A DNA stretch of 64,000 nucleotides, from positions 1-64,000 of the forward strand of contig SYIK01000017.1 in the NCBI GenBank assembly GCA_005798905.1, given 5' to 3'. The DNA comes from Bacteroidota bacterium. GTDB taxonomy: Bacteria > Bacteroidota > Bacteroidia > Chitinophagales > Chitinophagaceae. The position numbers were made by a program, and so were the translations under genes. This document shows, one piece after another, positions 34,860-44,306 of the stretch (positions are counted from its first letter, which is position 1; every line of letters begins with the position of its first letter). The notes below the pieces were generated by a model. It worked only from the letters and a program-made list of their open reading frames with translations, had not been told where the DNA came from and searched no databases.

Positions 34860-36281
34860 ATGCGAAAGAATAAAATTCTCACCCTTTTATTGATTGGCTT
34901 TTCAAGTATCTTTTATACGTTCGTAAATACTGGATGCGCCAATATAATTCCACCTACTGGTGGAGCAAAAGATACAATAGCACCAAAGTTATTACTCGCC
35001 AATCCTTCGGATTCAACAAAAAATTTTTCACAAAAAAAAATTTTCTTAACTTTTGACGAGTACGTAGAACTGCAAGAATCTCGAGAAAATATTCTTATTA
35101 CACCAACTCCAACTATTGAACCTACAATTGAAGCAAAGTTGAAAACGATAACCATTAGTTTGAATGATAGTTTGGAGCAAAACACAACTTATTTTTTCAA
35201 TTTTGGAAAAGCAATAAAAGATATTAATGAAGGAATTGTGTTAAATAATTTCACTTACGCATTTAGTACAGGAACTGCTATTGATTCTTTGGAACTTGAA
35301 GGAAAAGTAGTGCTTGCGGAAACCGGAAACATCGACAGCTCATTAATTGTAATGCTTCATAGTAGCAGCGAAGATTCTGCGTTAATAAAAGAAAACCCAC
35401 GATATATTTCAAAACTTGATGGAAAAGGAAATTTTAAATTTCGATTTTTACCTGCAAGAAAATTTTATCTCTACGCATTAAAAGACGAAGGACGATCACA
35501 TAAATATTTTTCCAACACACAGTTATTTGCTTTCGCAGAAAGTCCGGTAGAAATTTCCAGCAATTCATTGCCAGTAACATTATTTGCATTTGCAGAAAAA
35601 AAAGAAACCACATCACAACCTTCCAATTTATCTCAAAACAGAGTGGCTGACGCGGCTAACAGAAGATTAAAGTACACTACTTCTATATCAAATCAACAAC
35701 ACGATTTACTAATCCCATTTTCAATAAATTTTGAGCAGCCGCTTAAAAATGTAGATACTTCCATGTTAATTTTAAGTACAGATTCTTCATTTAACACCAT
35801 AGAAAATTATCATTGGGAAATAGATAGCTTGCGAAAAAAAATAGAACTGAAAATGGAGTGGAAAGAAAATACCCATTACAATTTAATACTTCAAAAAAAC
35901 GTTGCGGAAGATAGTGTCGAAAGAAAATTATTAAAAACCGATACTCTATTTTTTACAACAAAAAACAATAGCCAATACGGTTCGCTAAAAATTCAGTTTT
36001 CCAATTTTGATGTTTCCAAAAATCCGGTAATTCAATTTATACAAAACAACCAATTGGTGAGTTCTTTTCCGCTCACTACTTCCGAATTTAGTCGCGCTAT
36101 TTTTCCGCCGGGCGATTATGAATTGCGCATCCTATTTGATGAAAACAAAAATGGCAAATGGAACGCAGGGGATTTTTTTAATAAAAGAAAACAACCGGAA
36201 ATAGTAAAACAAATTGAGCAACGAATTACCATCAAACCTGATTGGGACAACGAATTTGATATGAATTTTCCTTCGAAATAA
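34860..36281 (+). CDS. Ig-like domain lipoprotein (SbsA-Ig/Big_5 type)
   Basis: The 473-residue product has a lipoprotein signal peptide with lipid Cys at residue 26 (FVNTGC). The block PPTGGAKDTIAPKLLLANPSDST and the strands through NTTYFFNFGKAIKDINEGI are the conserved Ig-like domain (about 40-140) of a widespread Bacteroidota family. Later strands end with FPPGDYELRILFDENKNGKWNAGDFF, a DENKNGKWDxGD-like element. It should be anchored in the outer membrane. The function is unknown. recR follows with its own promoter. Confidence 0.8.
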   Translation: MRKNKILTLLLIGFSSIFYTFVNTGCANIIPPTGGAKDTIAPKLLLANPSDSTKNFSQKKIFLTFDEYVELQESRENILITPTPTIEPTIEAKLKTITISLNDSLEQNTTYFFNFGKAIKDINEGIVLNNFTYAFSTGTAIDSLELEGKVVLAETGNIDSSLIVMLHSSSEDSALIKENPRYISKLDGKGNFKFRFLPARKFYLYALKDEGRSHKYFSNTQLFAFAESPVEISSNSLPVTLFAFAEKKETTSQPSNLSQNRVADAANRRLKYTTSISNQQHDLLIPFSINFEQPLKNVDTSMLILSTDSSFNTIENYHWEIDSLRKKIELKMEWKENTHYNLILQKNVAEDSVERKLLKTDTLFFTTKNNSQYGSLKIQFSNFDVSKNPVIQFIQNNQLVSSFPLTTSEFSRAIFPPGDYELRILFDENKNGKWNAGDFFNKRKQPEIVKQIEQRITIKPDWDNEFDMNFPSK

Positions 36282-36315
36282 TTAAGTGTAATTAAAAAAA
36301 TAACTATTTCGAATC

Positions 36316-36323
36316 TATCTTTG
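36316..36323 (+). promoter_or_regulatory. -7 box (TATCTTTG) of recR, 4 nt before ATG
   Basis: An exact TAnnTTTG ends at 36323 and the recR ATG begins at 36328. The -33 region lacks TTTG. If used, this promoter makes a leaderless or near-leaderless recR mRNA. Confidence 0.5.
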
Positions 36324-36327
36324 TTTT

Positions 36328-36948
36328 ATGCAATTCTCTTCTCAACTTCTCGAAAATGCGGTAAATGAATTTTCTAAACTTCCGGGTATTGGAAAAAAAA
36401 CGGCTTTGCGACTTGTCTTGCATTTACTCAACCAAAAAGAAATAATGGTAACAAATTTTGGTGAAGTAATTTCTAAAATGCGAACAGAAATAAAATTTTG
36501 TCATCGCTGTTTCAATGTTGCCGATGGTGATATTTGCTCTATCTGCGCCAACAGTATGCGCAAACAAGAAATAATTTGTGTAGTTGAAAATATTCGAGAT
36601 GTAATTGCAATTGAAAGCACTTTACAATTCAATGGCACTTACCATGTTTTAGGTGGAATTATTTCACCACTTGATGGAATTGGTCCTGAACAATTGAATA
36701 TCGCTTCTTTGGTGCAACGCGTTACAAAAGAACAAACGGAAGAAATTATTTTTGCGCTCAATCCCACTATACAAGGCGATACAACGATTTATTACATTCA
36801 AAAAAAAATAAAAGACTTACCCATTAAAACAACCACCATTGCTCGCGGAATTTCTTTTGGTGGAGATTTGGAATATGCCGACGAACTTACGCTTGGGCGA
36901 AGTTTACAAAATAGAATGCCGGTAGAAAACTACATTTCACATAAATAA
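36328..36948 (+). CDS. recR: Recombination protein RecR
   Basis: The 206-residue protein loads RecA at gaps together with RecF and RecO. It has the N-terminal helix-hairpin-helix (FSKLPGIGKKTALRLVLHLL), the C4 zinc finger with paired cysteines (CHRC ... CSIC, about 57-72), the Toprim domain (ICVVENIRDVIAIE) and the end LTLGRSLQNRMPV. Length and start (MQFSSQLLENAVNEFSKLPG) match the family. Confidence 0.97.
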   Translation: MQFSSQLLENAVNEFSKLPGIGKKTALRLVLHLLNQKEIMVTNFGEVISKMRTEIKFCHRCFNVADGDICSICANSMRKQEIICVVENIRDVIAIESTLQFNGTYHVLGGIISPLDGIGPEQLNIASLVQRVTKEQTEEIIFALNPTIQGDTTIYYIQKKIKDLPIKTTTIARGISFGGDLEYADELTLGRSLQNRMPVENYISHK

Positions 36949-37094
36949 CTTTGGTTGAAAATTTTTTACAACTATCTTCGCACCTGCAACAGGCGGATTT
37001 GTTTATTGTTCGGCCACTTACTTCAACAGAACTAATAAACTGCAGAAACTCTACACAAAGTTTCCAATGTTTTTAGTTCTACAAATGAAATTGC

Positions 37095-38090
37095 ATGAGT
37101 AGTATTCGTGATGCATTAAAAAAACGCATACTGATTATCGACGGCGCGATGGGTACGATGATTCAGCAACATCATCTTTCTGAAAAAGATTTTCGTGGAG
37201 AAAGATTTAAAGATTGGCCAAGTGACCTCAAAGGGAATAATGATCTTTTATCATTAACGCAACCTGCAATTATTAGTGACATTCATAAAAAATATTTGAA
37301 TGCCGGTGCTGATATTATTGAAACCAATACTTTCAATTCGCAAAAAATTTCTTTGGCAGATTATCAAATGGAAAGTTTGGCTTACGAACTAAATTTTGCT
37401 GCTGCAAAAATTGCAAAAGATGCAGTGAAGGAAACGGGTAAAGAAGCTTGGGTGGCTGGCGCAATTGGCCCGATGAATAAAACATTAAGTCTTTCGCCCG
37501 ATGTAAATAATCCCGGTTTTCGTTCATTAACTTTTGATGAAGCTGTTTCTGCTTATTATGAACAAGTAAACGGATTAATTGATGGCGGCGCAGATTTACT
37601 TTTGATTGAAACCATTTTTGATACGTTAAATGCAAAAGCTGCAATCGTGGCAATTAAAAAATATTTTCAAAATTTTCCGAGCAGTGAAAAAGAAATTATG
37701 ATTAGTGGTACCATCACGGATGCAAGCGGAAGAACATTGAGTGGACAAGTTTTGGAAGCATTTTATATTTCTATGCAACATGCGCAACCACTAAGTATTG
37801 GTTTGAATTGTGCGTTGGGTGCAAAAGAAATGAGACCGCATATTGAAGAACTTTCACAAATTTCCACTTGCTTCGTCTCTGCATATCCTAATGCCGGTTT
37901 GCCAAATGCAATGGGTGAATATGATGAACATCCAGCAGATACGGCACATCATTTGGAAGAATGGGCTGCAGAAGGATTTGTAAATATTGTAGGTGGGTGT
38001 TGCGGTACTACGCCCGATCATATTCAACACATAGCCGAAGCTGTAAAAAAAATTATACCACGACCATTGCCAATTATTAATAAAAATTAG
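37095..38090 (+). CDS. metH: Methionine synthase, homocysteine-binding module (split MetH, N-part)
   Basis: The 331-residue protein equals the first domain of cobalamin-dependent MetH. It is a TIM barrel binding homocysteine through zinc. The start [25 protein letters not shown], the zinc cysteine in [14 protein letters not shown] and the Cys pair in [11 protein letters not shown] are present. It ends with a TAG directly followed by the ATG of the second part, so both are made from one mRNA. Both halves keep all key residues, so this looks like a stable split, not a frameshift. No cobalamin or SAM riboswitch was recognised in the 146-nt gap upstream; a TATCTTCG box at about 36974 may be the -7 element. 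Confidence 0.92.
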   Translation: MSSIRDALKKRILIIDGAMGTMIQQHHLSEKDFRGERFKDWPSDLKGNNDLLSLTQPAIISDIHKKYLNAGADIIETNTFNSQKISLADYQMESLAYELNFAAAKIAKDAVKETGKEAWVAGAIGPMNKTLSLSPDVNNPGFRSLTFDEAVSAYYEQVNGLIDGGADLLLIETIFDTLNAKAAIVAIKKYFQNFPSSEKEIMISGTITDASGRTLSGQVLEAFYISMQHAQPLSIGLNCALGAKEMRPHIEELSQISTCFVSAYPNAGLPNAMGEYDEHPADTAHHLEEWAAEGFVNIVGGCCGTTPDHIQHIAEAVKKIIPRPLPIINKN

Positions 38091-40760
38091 ATGAAGGAAG
38101 AAATTTCCATAAACCCTTTTTTAAGACTTTCGGGATTAGAGCCACTAATTGTAAGGCCCGATACTAATTTTATAAATATTGGTGAACGAACTAATGTTAC
38201 CGGTTCAAAAAAATTCGCGCGATTAATTAAAGAAAATAAATACGAAGAAGCGCTGAGTGTTGCACGGCAACAAGTAGAAAGTGGTGCGCAGATTTTGGAT
38301 GTAAACATGGACGATGCTTTATTGGATGGAATTTACGCAATGACTACGTTTTTAAATCTTGTACAAAGCGAACCCGACATTGCAAAAATTCCGATAATGA
38401 TTGACAGTTCTAAATTTGAAATCATCGAAGCGGGATTAAAATGCGTTCAAGGAAAATGTATTGTTAACTCCATTTCATTAAAAGAAGGGGAAGAAAAATT
38501 TGTGCACAATGCTGTAATTTGTAAAATGTACGGTGCAGCTGTAATTGTAATGGCCTTTGACGAAAATGGCCAAGCCGACTCCAAAGTTCGGAAAGTTGAA
38601 ATATGCCATCGCGCTTATAAAATATTAACAGAAAAAGTTGGTTACCCTCCACAGGATATTATTTTCGATCCAAACATTTTTGCCGTTGCCACCGGCTTAG
38701 AAGAACATAATAATTATGCCGTAGATTTTATTGAAGCTGCTAAAGAAATAAAACAATTAATGCCCTTAGCTAAAATAAGTGGTGGCGTTAGTAATCTTTC
38801 TTTTTCATTTAGAGGCAATGAACCTATTCGCGAAGCAATGCACAGTATATTTCTATTTCATGCAATAAAAGCCGGAATGGATATGGGAATCGTAAATGCA
38901 GGCCAATTGCAGATTTACGATGAAATAGAACCAACTTTAAAACATTTGTGCGAAACGGTAATTCTCAATCGTGATAATTTGAATAATGAGGCAACCGAAA
39001 AATTAATTGAATTTGCTTCCACCGTAAAAACAAAAGACAAAGAAGAAAAAAAAGAAGAATTGTGGCGAAGTGAATCTGTTGAAAAAAGATTAGCCCATGC
39101 ATTGGTAAACGGCATTACAGAATTTATAGAAGTAGACACCGAAGAAGCAAGATTAAAATACAATAAACCTATTGAAGTAATCGAAGGTCCGTTGATGACC
39201 GGAATGAATGTGGTTGGCGATTTGTTTGGCGCAGGAAAAATGTTTTTACCGCAAGTAGTAAAAAGCGCAAGGGTGATGAAAAAATCCGTGGCAACGCTTA
39301 CTCCTTTTATAGAAGCAGAAAAAAAAGATACATCAAACGCTCCCAAAATATTATTAGCAACTGTAAAAGGTGATGTACATGATATTGGGAAAAATATTGT
39401 TGGTGTTGTACTTGGTTGTAATGGTTACGAAATTATTGATTTGGGTGTAATGGTTCCTGCCGATAAAATTTTGGAGACAGCAGAAAAAGAAAAAGTAGAT
39501 ATCATTGGTTTAAGTGGATTGATAACTCCTTCGTTGGACGAAATGGTGCATGTTGCACACGAAATGAATCGCCGTGGAATGCAACAGCCCTTATTAATTG
39601 GCGGCGCTACCACATCCAGAATGCATACAGCTGTTAAAATTTCACCACAATATGAAAATGGTGTTGTACATGTTTTGGATGCAAGCAGAAGTGTAACAGT
39701 AGTAAATAATTTGCTAAACAAAGAACAAAAATTAAAATTAATAGCTACTACAAAAAATGAATACGGTACACTTCGCGAACAATTTTTACATAAACACAAA
39801 ACAAAATCGCTAATCAATTATAAAGAAGCGCTTGCCAATAAAGAAAATTTTGATTGGGAAAATTATCAATGCGTTGAACCTGCTGTAAAAGGTGTAAAAA
39901 AAATTATTGAATTTGACCTTGGCATTATTGCAAAATATATTGATTGGAATCCATTTTTTATTGCATGGGAAATGACGGGCCGTTACCCCGAAATTTTATC
40001 TGATAATAAATATGGAAAAGAAGCCACACGAATTTTTGAAGATGCACAGCAATTAGTAGAAAAAATTGTAAACGAAAAATGGTTTACGGCAAATGGGGTT
40101 GTTGGTTTTTGGCCGGCACACAGCAATAATGCTGATACTATTTTTGTACAAACAGAAACGGGAGAAGTAAAATTGGAAATGCTTCGCCAACAAATAAAAA
40201 AAGCGGCAGATCAAAAAAATTTTTCACTTGCCGATTTTGTAAGTCCAAAAAAAGATTTTATCGGTGCATTTGCAGTAACAATTCATGGCACAAAAAAACA
40301 CATTGAAAAATTTGCTGCCAAAAACGATGACTATAATAAAATTATGGTGCAGCTCCTTGCCGACCGTTTTGTGGAAGCTTTTGCCGAATATTTACATTTA
40401 TTAACAAGAAAAGAAATTTGGGCTTATGCTCCAAATGAAAATTTTTCGAACAATGAATTATTAAAAGAGGTTTACACGGGTATTCGTCCCGCACCTGGTT
40501 ATCCTGCTTGTCCCGATCATACAGAAAAAATAAAACTATTCAATCTGTTAAACGCAACTGAAAATATTGGTGTTGAATTAACAGAAAGTCTGGCAATGAA
40601 TCCTCCGGCATCTGTGTGTGGCTGGTATATCGCGCATCCACAAAGTCATTATTTTGGTTTAGGAAAAATTGATATCAATCAATTAGAAGATTATGCAAAA
40701 AGAAAAGAGATGCAAATGGATGAAGCAAAAAAATGGATGCGCCCCAATTTAGAGCAGTAA
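38091..40760 (+). CDS. metH: Methionine synthase, folate/cobalamin/activation modules (split MetH, C-part)
   Basis: The 889-residue protein carries the other MetH domains. The methyl-THF-binding pterin domain is at about 20-285 ([29 protein letters not shown]). The cobalamin cap (about 315-405) and the B12-binding Rossmann domain with the [19 protein letters not shown] lower-ligand motif (about 430) follow. The SAM-dependent reactivation domain is about 590-880 ([19 protein letters not shown]). It starts at the base after the first part's stop. It overlaps the end of the convergent HAD gene by 12 bp. Confidence 0.95.
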   Translation: MKEEISINPFLRLSGLEPLIVRPDTNFINIGERTNVTGSKKFARLIKENKYEEALSVARQQVESGAQILDVNMDDALLDGIYAMTTFLNLVQSEPDIAKIPIMIDSSKFEIIEAGLKCVQGKCIVNSISLKEGEEKFVHNAVICKMYGAAVIVMAFDENGQADSKVRKVEICHRAYKILTEKVGYPPQDIIFDPNIFAVATGLEEHNNYAVDFIEAAKEIKQLMPLAKISGGVSNLSFSFRGNEPIREAMHSIFLFHAIKAGMDMGIVNAGQLQIYDEIEPTLKHLCETVILNRDNLNNEATEKLIEFASTVKTKDKEEKKEELWRSESVEKRLAHALVNGITEFIEVDTEEARLKYNKPIEVIEGPLMTGMNVVGDLFGAGKMFLPQVVKSARVMKKSVATLTPFIEAEKKDTSNAPKILLATVKGDVHDIGKNIVGVVLGCNGYEIIDLGVMVPADKILETAEKEKVDIIGLSGLITPSLDEMVHVAHEMNRRGMQQPLLIGGATTSRMHTAVKISPQYENGVVHVLDASRSVTVVNNLLNKEQKLKLIATTKNEYGTLREQFLHKHKTKSLINYKEALANKENFDWENYQCVEPAVKGVKKIIEFDLGIIAKYIDWNPFFIAWEMTGRYPEILSDNKYGKEATRIFEDAQQLVEKIVNEKWFTANGVVGFWPAHSNNADTIFVQTETGEVKLEMLRQQIKKAADQKNFSLADFVSPKKDFIGAFAVTIHGTKKHIEKFAAKNDDYNKIMVQLLADRFVEAFAEYLHLLTRKEIWAYAPNENFSNNELLKEVYTGIRPAPGYPACPDHTEKIKLFNLLNATENIGVELTESLAMNPPASVCGWYIAHPQSHYFGLGKIDINQLEDYAKRKEMQMDEAKKWMRPNLEQ

Positions 40761-41363
40761 ATATTTTTTCAATTCATTTTTCAATTGATCCGCATTTTTG
40801 AATTCAATCCCAGTTAACCCTAACTCATTTCCTGCTTTTACATTTCGTAAATTATCATCAATAAATAAAGTTTCGGATGGATTCACTCGGAAGCGATCAA
40901 ACAATATTTGGTAAAACTCTGGAAAAGGTTTTCTTGTTTTTTCTTCACCACTCACCACTATTCCATTAAACCATTGTAAAAAATCGAACCGAGCTAATGC
41001 AACCGGAAAAGTTTCAGCGCTCCAATTAGTAAGCGCATAAAATTTTAAATTCGGATTCTTTTTTAATTGTTGAAATATAGCCACTGTATCATTTTTTGCA
41101 CCACTTAACATTTCTTCCCATCTTCCATAAAAATCTAAAATAGATTTTTCCCATACAGGAAACTCTTTCACTTTTTCTGCAGTTGCTTTTTTAATTGAAT
41201 AACCAGCATCTTGCCTTTCATTCCATTCGGGTGTGCAAACATTTTCAAAAAAATAGTTGCGCTCTTCTTTAGTTGAAAAATATTTTTCGTGATAAACATT
41301 ATTGGGATTCCAGTCTATCAAAACACCGCCAAGGTCAAAAATTATATTAGTTATTCCTCTCAC
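40749..41363 (-). CDS. HAD-family phosphatase (sugar-phosphatase-like)
   Basis: The 204-residue HAD hydrolase has motif [15 protein letters not shown] (first Asp nucleophile, with the usual second acid replaced by Gly). Motif II is the Thr of LTNWS, the lysine lies in [12 protein letters not shown], and motif IV is [13 protein letters not shown]. The [12 protein letters not shown] cap segment resembles YihX-type glucose-1-phosphatases more than dehalogenases. Its start overlaps the SemiSWEET stop by 4 nt (ATGA), so the two are translationally coupled, suggesting a shared sugar role. The motif I DLGGV form also occurs in haloacid dehalogenase-like proteins. Confidence 0.82.
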   Translation of the reverse strand: MRGITNIIFDLGGVLIDWNPNNVYHEKYFSTKEERNYFFENVCTPEWNERQDAGYSIKKATAEKVKEFPVWEKSILDFYGRWEEMLSGAKNDTVAIFQQLKKNPNLKFYALTNWSAETFPVALARFDFLQWFNGIVVSGEEKTRKPFPEFYQILFDRFRVNPSETLFIDDNLRNVKAGNELGLTGIEFKNADQLKNELKKYLLL

Positions 41364-41620
41364 TCTTTATTGTATCGAAGTTTTAAAGCAATCATTATCG
41401 TGCACATCGCAATCATTATTACATTGGTAACAATTATGACCATATTATTTATCATTACACCATAAGCAATCCACATCACTTCATTTACAAATGCGATTAC
41501 AAACATCATTAATGAAACATTTTTTGCGGATTTCTCTTTCCATGTTTTTAACACTTGTGGTAAAAATGTAAAAACAGTAACTGCACTTGCTGAATAACCA
41601 AGAATATCTGCTCCGTTCAT
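41360..41620 (-). CDS. SemiSWEET sugar transporter
   Basis: The protein has 86 residues from the ATG at 41620; the frame extends 10 codons upstream but the family starts here (MNGADILGY). Three membrane helices (about 5-24, 37-55, 60-80) and the PQ-loop FLPQVLKTWKEKSAKNVSL in helix 1 are as in SemiSWEET. These work as dimers and move mono- or disaccharides down their gradient. It is the first gene of a two-gene unit with an HAD phosphatase, overlapping by 4 nt. A TAACTTGC promoter-like box lies upstream on the minus strand. Confidence 0.88.
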   Translation of the reverse strand: MNGADILGYSASAVTVFTFLPQVLKTWKEKSAKNVSLMMFVIAFVNEVMWIAYGVMINNMVIIVTNVIMIAMCTIMIALKLRYNKE

Positions 41621-41735
41621 TGTTATTATTTTTTTTTTGCAAGTTATCACTATTATTTCAAGACAGAAGAAGTAGTTATAATTAATTTAGCCTGCTTTAT
41701 TAAATTCTGTACTTTTCCATTCCAAATAATAATAC

Positions 41736-42503
41736 ATGAAAATAATTTCCTATAATGTTAATGGTATTCGCGCTGCAATTAAAAAAGGATTTATTGATTG
41801 GCTAAAAACATATCCTGCAGATATTATTTGTTTGCAAGAAACCAAGGCCACAAAAAGTGATGTGGACATGACTCAAATTAATGCATTGGGATATGATGAT
41901 TATTGGTTTAGCGCTGAAAAAAAGGGGTACAGCGGGGTTGCTGTTTTTACAAAAATAAAACCCGATGAAGTAATTTATGGAAACGGTCATTTATTAAGTG
42001 ATGCCGAAGGCAGGGTAATTCAATTGCAATTTGGAGATGTGCGTATTATTAACGCCTACTTTCCGAGTGGAACAAGCGGCGACGAACGACAGCAATTTAA
42101 ATATAGTTGGTTGAGTGAATTTCATAAAAAAATTAATGTAGTAAAAAACCAAAATCTAAAACTTGTATTATGTGGAGATTACAATATTGCACATCAAGAA
42201 ATTGACATTCACGACCCAAAAGGAAATAAAAACAATAGTGGTTTTTTGCCCGAGGAAAGAAACTGGTTGACAAAATTTATTGAAAGTGGATGGGTAGACA
42301 CTTTTCGAAGCTTGCATCCCAAACCTCACTGCTATAGCTGGTGGAGTCAGCGCTTTCCAACGGTACGCCTCAACAACAAAGGGTGGCGGCTTGATTACAT
42401 ATTAGTTACGGATTCCCTAAAAAATAAAATTAAAAATGCAGCTATTTTTTCTGATATAAAACACAGCGATCATTGCCCCGTATTTCTTGAATTAACAAAT
42501 TGA
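41736..42503 (+). CDS. xth: Exodeoxyribonuclease III
   Basis: The 255-residue Mg-dependent AP endonuclease/3'-5' exonuclease belongs to the DNase I-like fold. Motifs are ISYNVNGIRAAIKKGF, LQETK (metal Glu), GDYNIAHQEID (Asp/Asn), WRLDYILVT and the final SDHCPV. Length and ends match the family. The DUF4286 gene follows after 5 nt, so the two are probably co-transcribed. Confidence 0.96.
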   Translation: MKIISYNVNGIRAAIKKGFIDWLKTYPADIICLQETKATKSDVDMTQINALGYDDYWFSAEKKGYSGVAVFTKIKPDEVIYGNGHLLSDAEGRVIQLQFGDVRIINAYFPSGTSGDERQQFKYSWLSEFHKKINVVKNQNLKLVLCGDYNIAHQEIDIHDPKGNKNNSGFLPEERNWLTKFIESGWVDTFRSLHPKPHCYSWWSQRFPTVRLNNKGWRLDYILVTDSLKNKIKNAAIFSDIKHSDHCPVFLELTN

Positions 42504-42508
42504 CAGTT

Positions 42509-42814
42509 ATGATAATTTATAATGTTACCATCAAAATTGATAACTCGATTGAAACGGATTGGCTGATTTGGATGAAACAAATTCACATTCCAGATATCAT
42601 AAATACAGCTTGTTTTACACATGCTACTTTATTGTATTTATTAGATAATGATGAATCGGATGGACTTACTTATGCAGTTCAATTTCATTCAACAAGTAAA
42701 GAGTTGTACGAAAAATATTTAACGGAGTTTGCCCCAACCATGCGCAAACACGCAATAGACAAGTGGGGAAACAAATTTGTTGCATTTCGATCGGTTTTGC
42801 AAATTGTGAATTGA
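42509..42814 (+). CDS. DUF4286 family protein
   Basis: The 101-residue soluble protein starts at the ATG 42509 (MIIYNVTIKIDNSIETDWLIWMKQIHIPDI); an in-frame TTG nine bases earlier is less likely. The sequence fits the DUF4286 family of Bacteroidota, a small ferredoxin-like alpha-beta fold judging by its alternating strands and helices (inference). No catalytic motif is visible. It follows xth by 5 nt. Confidence 0.8.
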   Translation: MIIYNVTIKIDNSIETDWLIWMKQIHIPDIINTACFTHATLLYLLDNDESDGLTYAVQFHSTSKELYEKYLTEFAPTMRKHAIDKWGNKFVAFRSVLQIVN

Positions 42815-43032
42815 GTGTGTAAAAAGAAAATTCATTTTTAGTTTATTTCAAAATAATTGTCTATTATACTTTTAAATAAATTTGAAAACACTTTTTTGCA
42901 CTATTCACTGAAACGCAGTACTGACAAGCATTTCAAGCATTTACAAAATTTAAACCAAAAAACATATTTTTTAGCGCGTCTTTCGACGCCTTGCCCAATG
43001 CGGTTTTCGTATGATTGCAAAAAAAGAAAAAT
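42815..43032. other. Intergenic region before HU with a small hairpin
   Basis: This stretch holds no convincing gene; a 66-codon frame at 42857-43057 has no family character. A perfect 5-bp hairpin (gcgtc / gacgc, loop tttc) lies near 42977-42990; on the minus strand its loop is a GAAA tetraloop. No T-run follows on either strand, so it is not a terminator. AT-rich DNA fills the rest. Confidence 0.4.
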
Positions 43033-43062
43033 TTTGTTGGAATGTAAAACTATCTAAATTTG
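43033..43062 (+). promoter_or_regulatory. Promoter of the HU gene
   Basis: TTTG (43033-43036) and TAAATTTG (43055-43062) are both exact Bacteroidota elements with an 18-nt spacer. The predicted leader is about 27 nt. Confidence 0.75.
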
Positions 43063-43095
43063 TCCCTGTTACTAAAACATTTTAAAACATCTATC

Positions 43096-43365
43096 ATGAA
43101 CAAAGCTGAATTGATTGCTAAAATTGCCGATGGTTCCGGCGTTACAAAAACTCAAGCCAATGCTGCATTAGATTCTTTTATCGGTGCAGTTACCAAAACA
43201 TTAAAAGGTGGCGGTAAAGTTACCTTAGTTGGATTTGGTACTTTTTCTGTAACTAAAAGAGCCGCTCGTAATGGCCGCAACCCTCAAACAGGTGCAGTTA
43301 TTAAGATTAAGGCAAAGAAAGTTGCTAAATTCAAAGCAGGAAAAGAACTTTCAGGTAAACTGTAA
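43096..43365 (+). CDS. HU-family DNA-binding protein
   Basis: The 89-residue nucleoid protein starts MNKAELIAKIADGSGVTKTQANAALDSF and has the beta-arm sequence GFGTFSVTKRAARNGRNPQTGAVIKIKAKKVAKFKAGKEL. It is the standard HU length, a dimer that bends DNA. The frame could be extended upstream to 43060, but that start lies inside the promoter. A strong promoter and terminator flank it, so it is monocistronic. Confidence 0.97.
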   Translation: MNKAELIAKIADGSGVTKTQANAALDSFIGAVTKTLKGGGKVTLVGFGTFSVTKRAARNGRNPQTGAVIKIKAKKVAKFKAGKELSGKL

Positions 43366-43383
43366 TACAGTTACCAAGACATT

Positions 43384-43420
43384 AAAAGCCTCATACATTA
43401 ATTGTATCGAGGCTTTTTTC
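43384..43420 (+). terminator. Terminator of the HU gene
   Basis: Arms 43384-43392 and 43409-43417 form a 9-bp stem (aaaagcctc / gaggctttt), with an inner atac/gtat pairing in the loop and a T-run of six. Confidence 0.88.
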
Positions 43421-43449
43421 TTCAAAAATTTAAAAACTAAAATAATATT

Positions 43450-43554
43450 ATGGGAAGAGGTGATAAAAAAACTAAAAAAGGAAAAATTGCAATTGGCTCA
43501 TTTGGTAAAAGCAGACCCGCAAATAAGAAAGCTACTGCAAAGAAAAAGAGTTAA
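43450..43554 (+). CDS. 30S ribosomal protein THX (bTHX)
   Basis: This 34-residue, very basic peptide begins MGRGDKKTKKGKIAIGSFGKS and continues RPANKKATAKKKS. The GDKKTKKGKI-GSFGKSRP pattern is that of the small ribosomal protein THX found in Thermus and Bacteroidota. It lies in the head of the 30S subunit and stabilises 16S rRNA. It is 30 nt past the HU terminator and may depend on read-through or on a promoter I did not recognise. It ends 9 nt from pdxH, tail to tail. Confidence 0.88.
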   Translation: MGRGDKKTKKGKIAIGSFGKSRPANKKATAKKKS

Positions 43555-43563
43555 ATTTTCTAA

Positions 43564-44208
43564 TTAAGGAGCAAGTCGTTCTAAAGTCCAACTTCCATCG
43601 TCTTGTAAATGATATTGAAGTCGATCATGCAACCGACTGGTGCGTCCTTGCCAAAACTCAACTAATACAGGTTTTACAATATATCCTCCCCAGTACGAAG
43701 GACGTTGTATTGGAGTTTCGTTTTGTTTTTTTGATAATTCTTCAAATTGATTATCTAACCACAAACGATTTTCAATAACCCGACTTTGTGGTGAAGCACA
43801 AGCTCCTATTTGACTTGCAATAGGACGCGAATAAAAATAATCATCATTTTCTTTTGCAGATAACTGTTCGGTAATGCCTACAATCCGAACTTGACGTTCT
43901 AATTCTTTCCAAAAAAACAACAAACAAGCTCTGGGGTTTTCTGCAAGTTCTTTCCCTTTTAAGCTTTCATAATTGGTAAAAAAAATAAAACCTTTTTCGT
44001 TAAACCCTTTCAATAAAACAATTCGTGCCAAAGGCAGCCCATTACTTGAGGCCGTAGAAAGTGTCATTGAATTTACTTCATCAATTTTGGAAAGGGTTGC
44101 TTCTTCCCACCATTTTTCAAACTGAGAAATTGGATTATTTTCTACATCAACTTCATTAAGCGTTTTAAGACAGTAGTTCTTTCTAATATCTTCAATGTTG
44201 TTATTCAT
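43564..44208 (-). CDS. pdxH: Pyridoxamine 5'-phosphate oxidase
   Basis: The 214-residue FMN enzyme oxidises pyridoxine- or pyridoxamine-phosphate to pyridoxal phosphate, the cofactor needed by Kbl and SerC in this window. It has the FMN-binding RIVLLKGFNEKGFIFFTNYESLKG, the block ERQVRIVGITEQLS, and the C-terminal FWQGRTSRLHDRLQYHLQDDGSWTLERLAP. All are intact. A TAACTTTG box lies at 44227-44234. Confidence 0.96.
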   Translation of the reverse strand: MNNNIEDIRKNYCLKTLNEVDVENNPISQFEKWWEEATLSKIDEVNSMTLSTASSNGLPLARIVLLKGFNEKGFIFFTNYESLKGKELAENPRACLLFFWKELERQVRIVGITEQLSAKENDDYFYSRPIASQIGACASPQSRVIENRLWLDNQFEELSKKQNETPIQRPSYWGGYIVKPVLVEFWQGRTSRLHDRLQYHLQDDGSWTLERLAP

Positions 44209-44226
44209 TTTATAGAAGTTTCAATA

Positions 44227-44234
44227 CAAAGTTA
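44227..44234 (-). promoter_or_regulatory. -7 box (TAACTTTG) of pdxH
   Basis: An exact TAnnTTTG on the minus strand ends 18 nt before the pdxH ATG. No TTTG is seen at -33. Confidence 0.5.
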
Positions 44235-44306
44235 GATTTAAGAACAAAATAAAAACTATGAATTGAAATATATTTTAGCATTTCAATTAGCTATAACAAT
44301 CAACCA

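Noticed and set aside
36949-37094. Cobalamin or SAM riboswitch before the metH genes
   Set aside because: I looked for the B12 box and SAM-riboswitch cores in this 146-nt gap and saw neither; only a possible TATCTTCG promoter box.
42857-43057. A 66-codon plus-strand reading frame before HU
   Set aside because: It has no ATG start in a good context, no recognisable composition or family, and overlaps the HU promoter.
43271-43567. A 98-codon frame across the end of HU and THX
   Set aside because: It is a shadow in another frame; HU, the terminator and THX explain the DNA.
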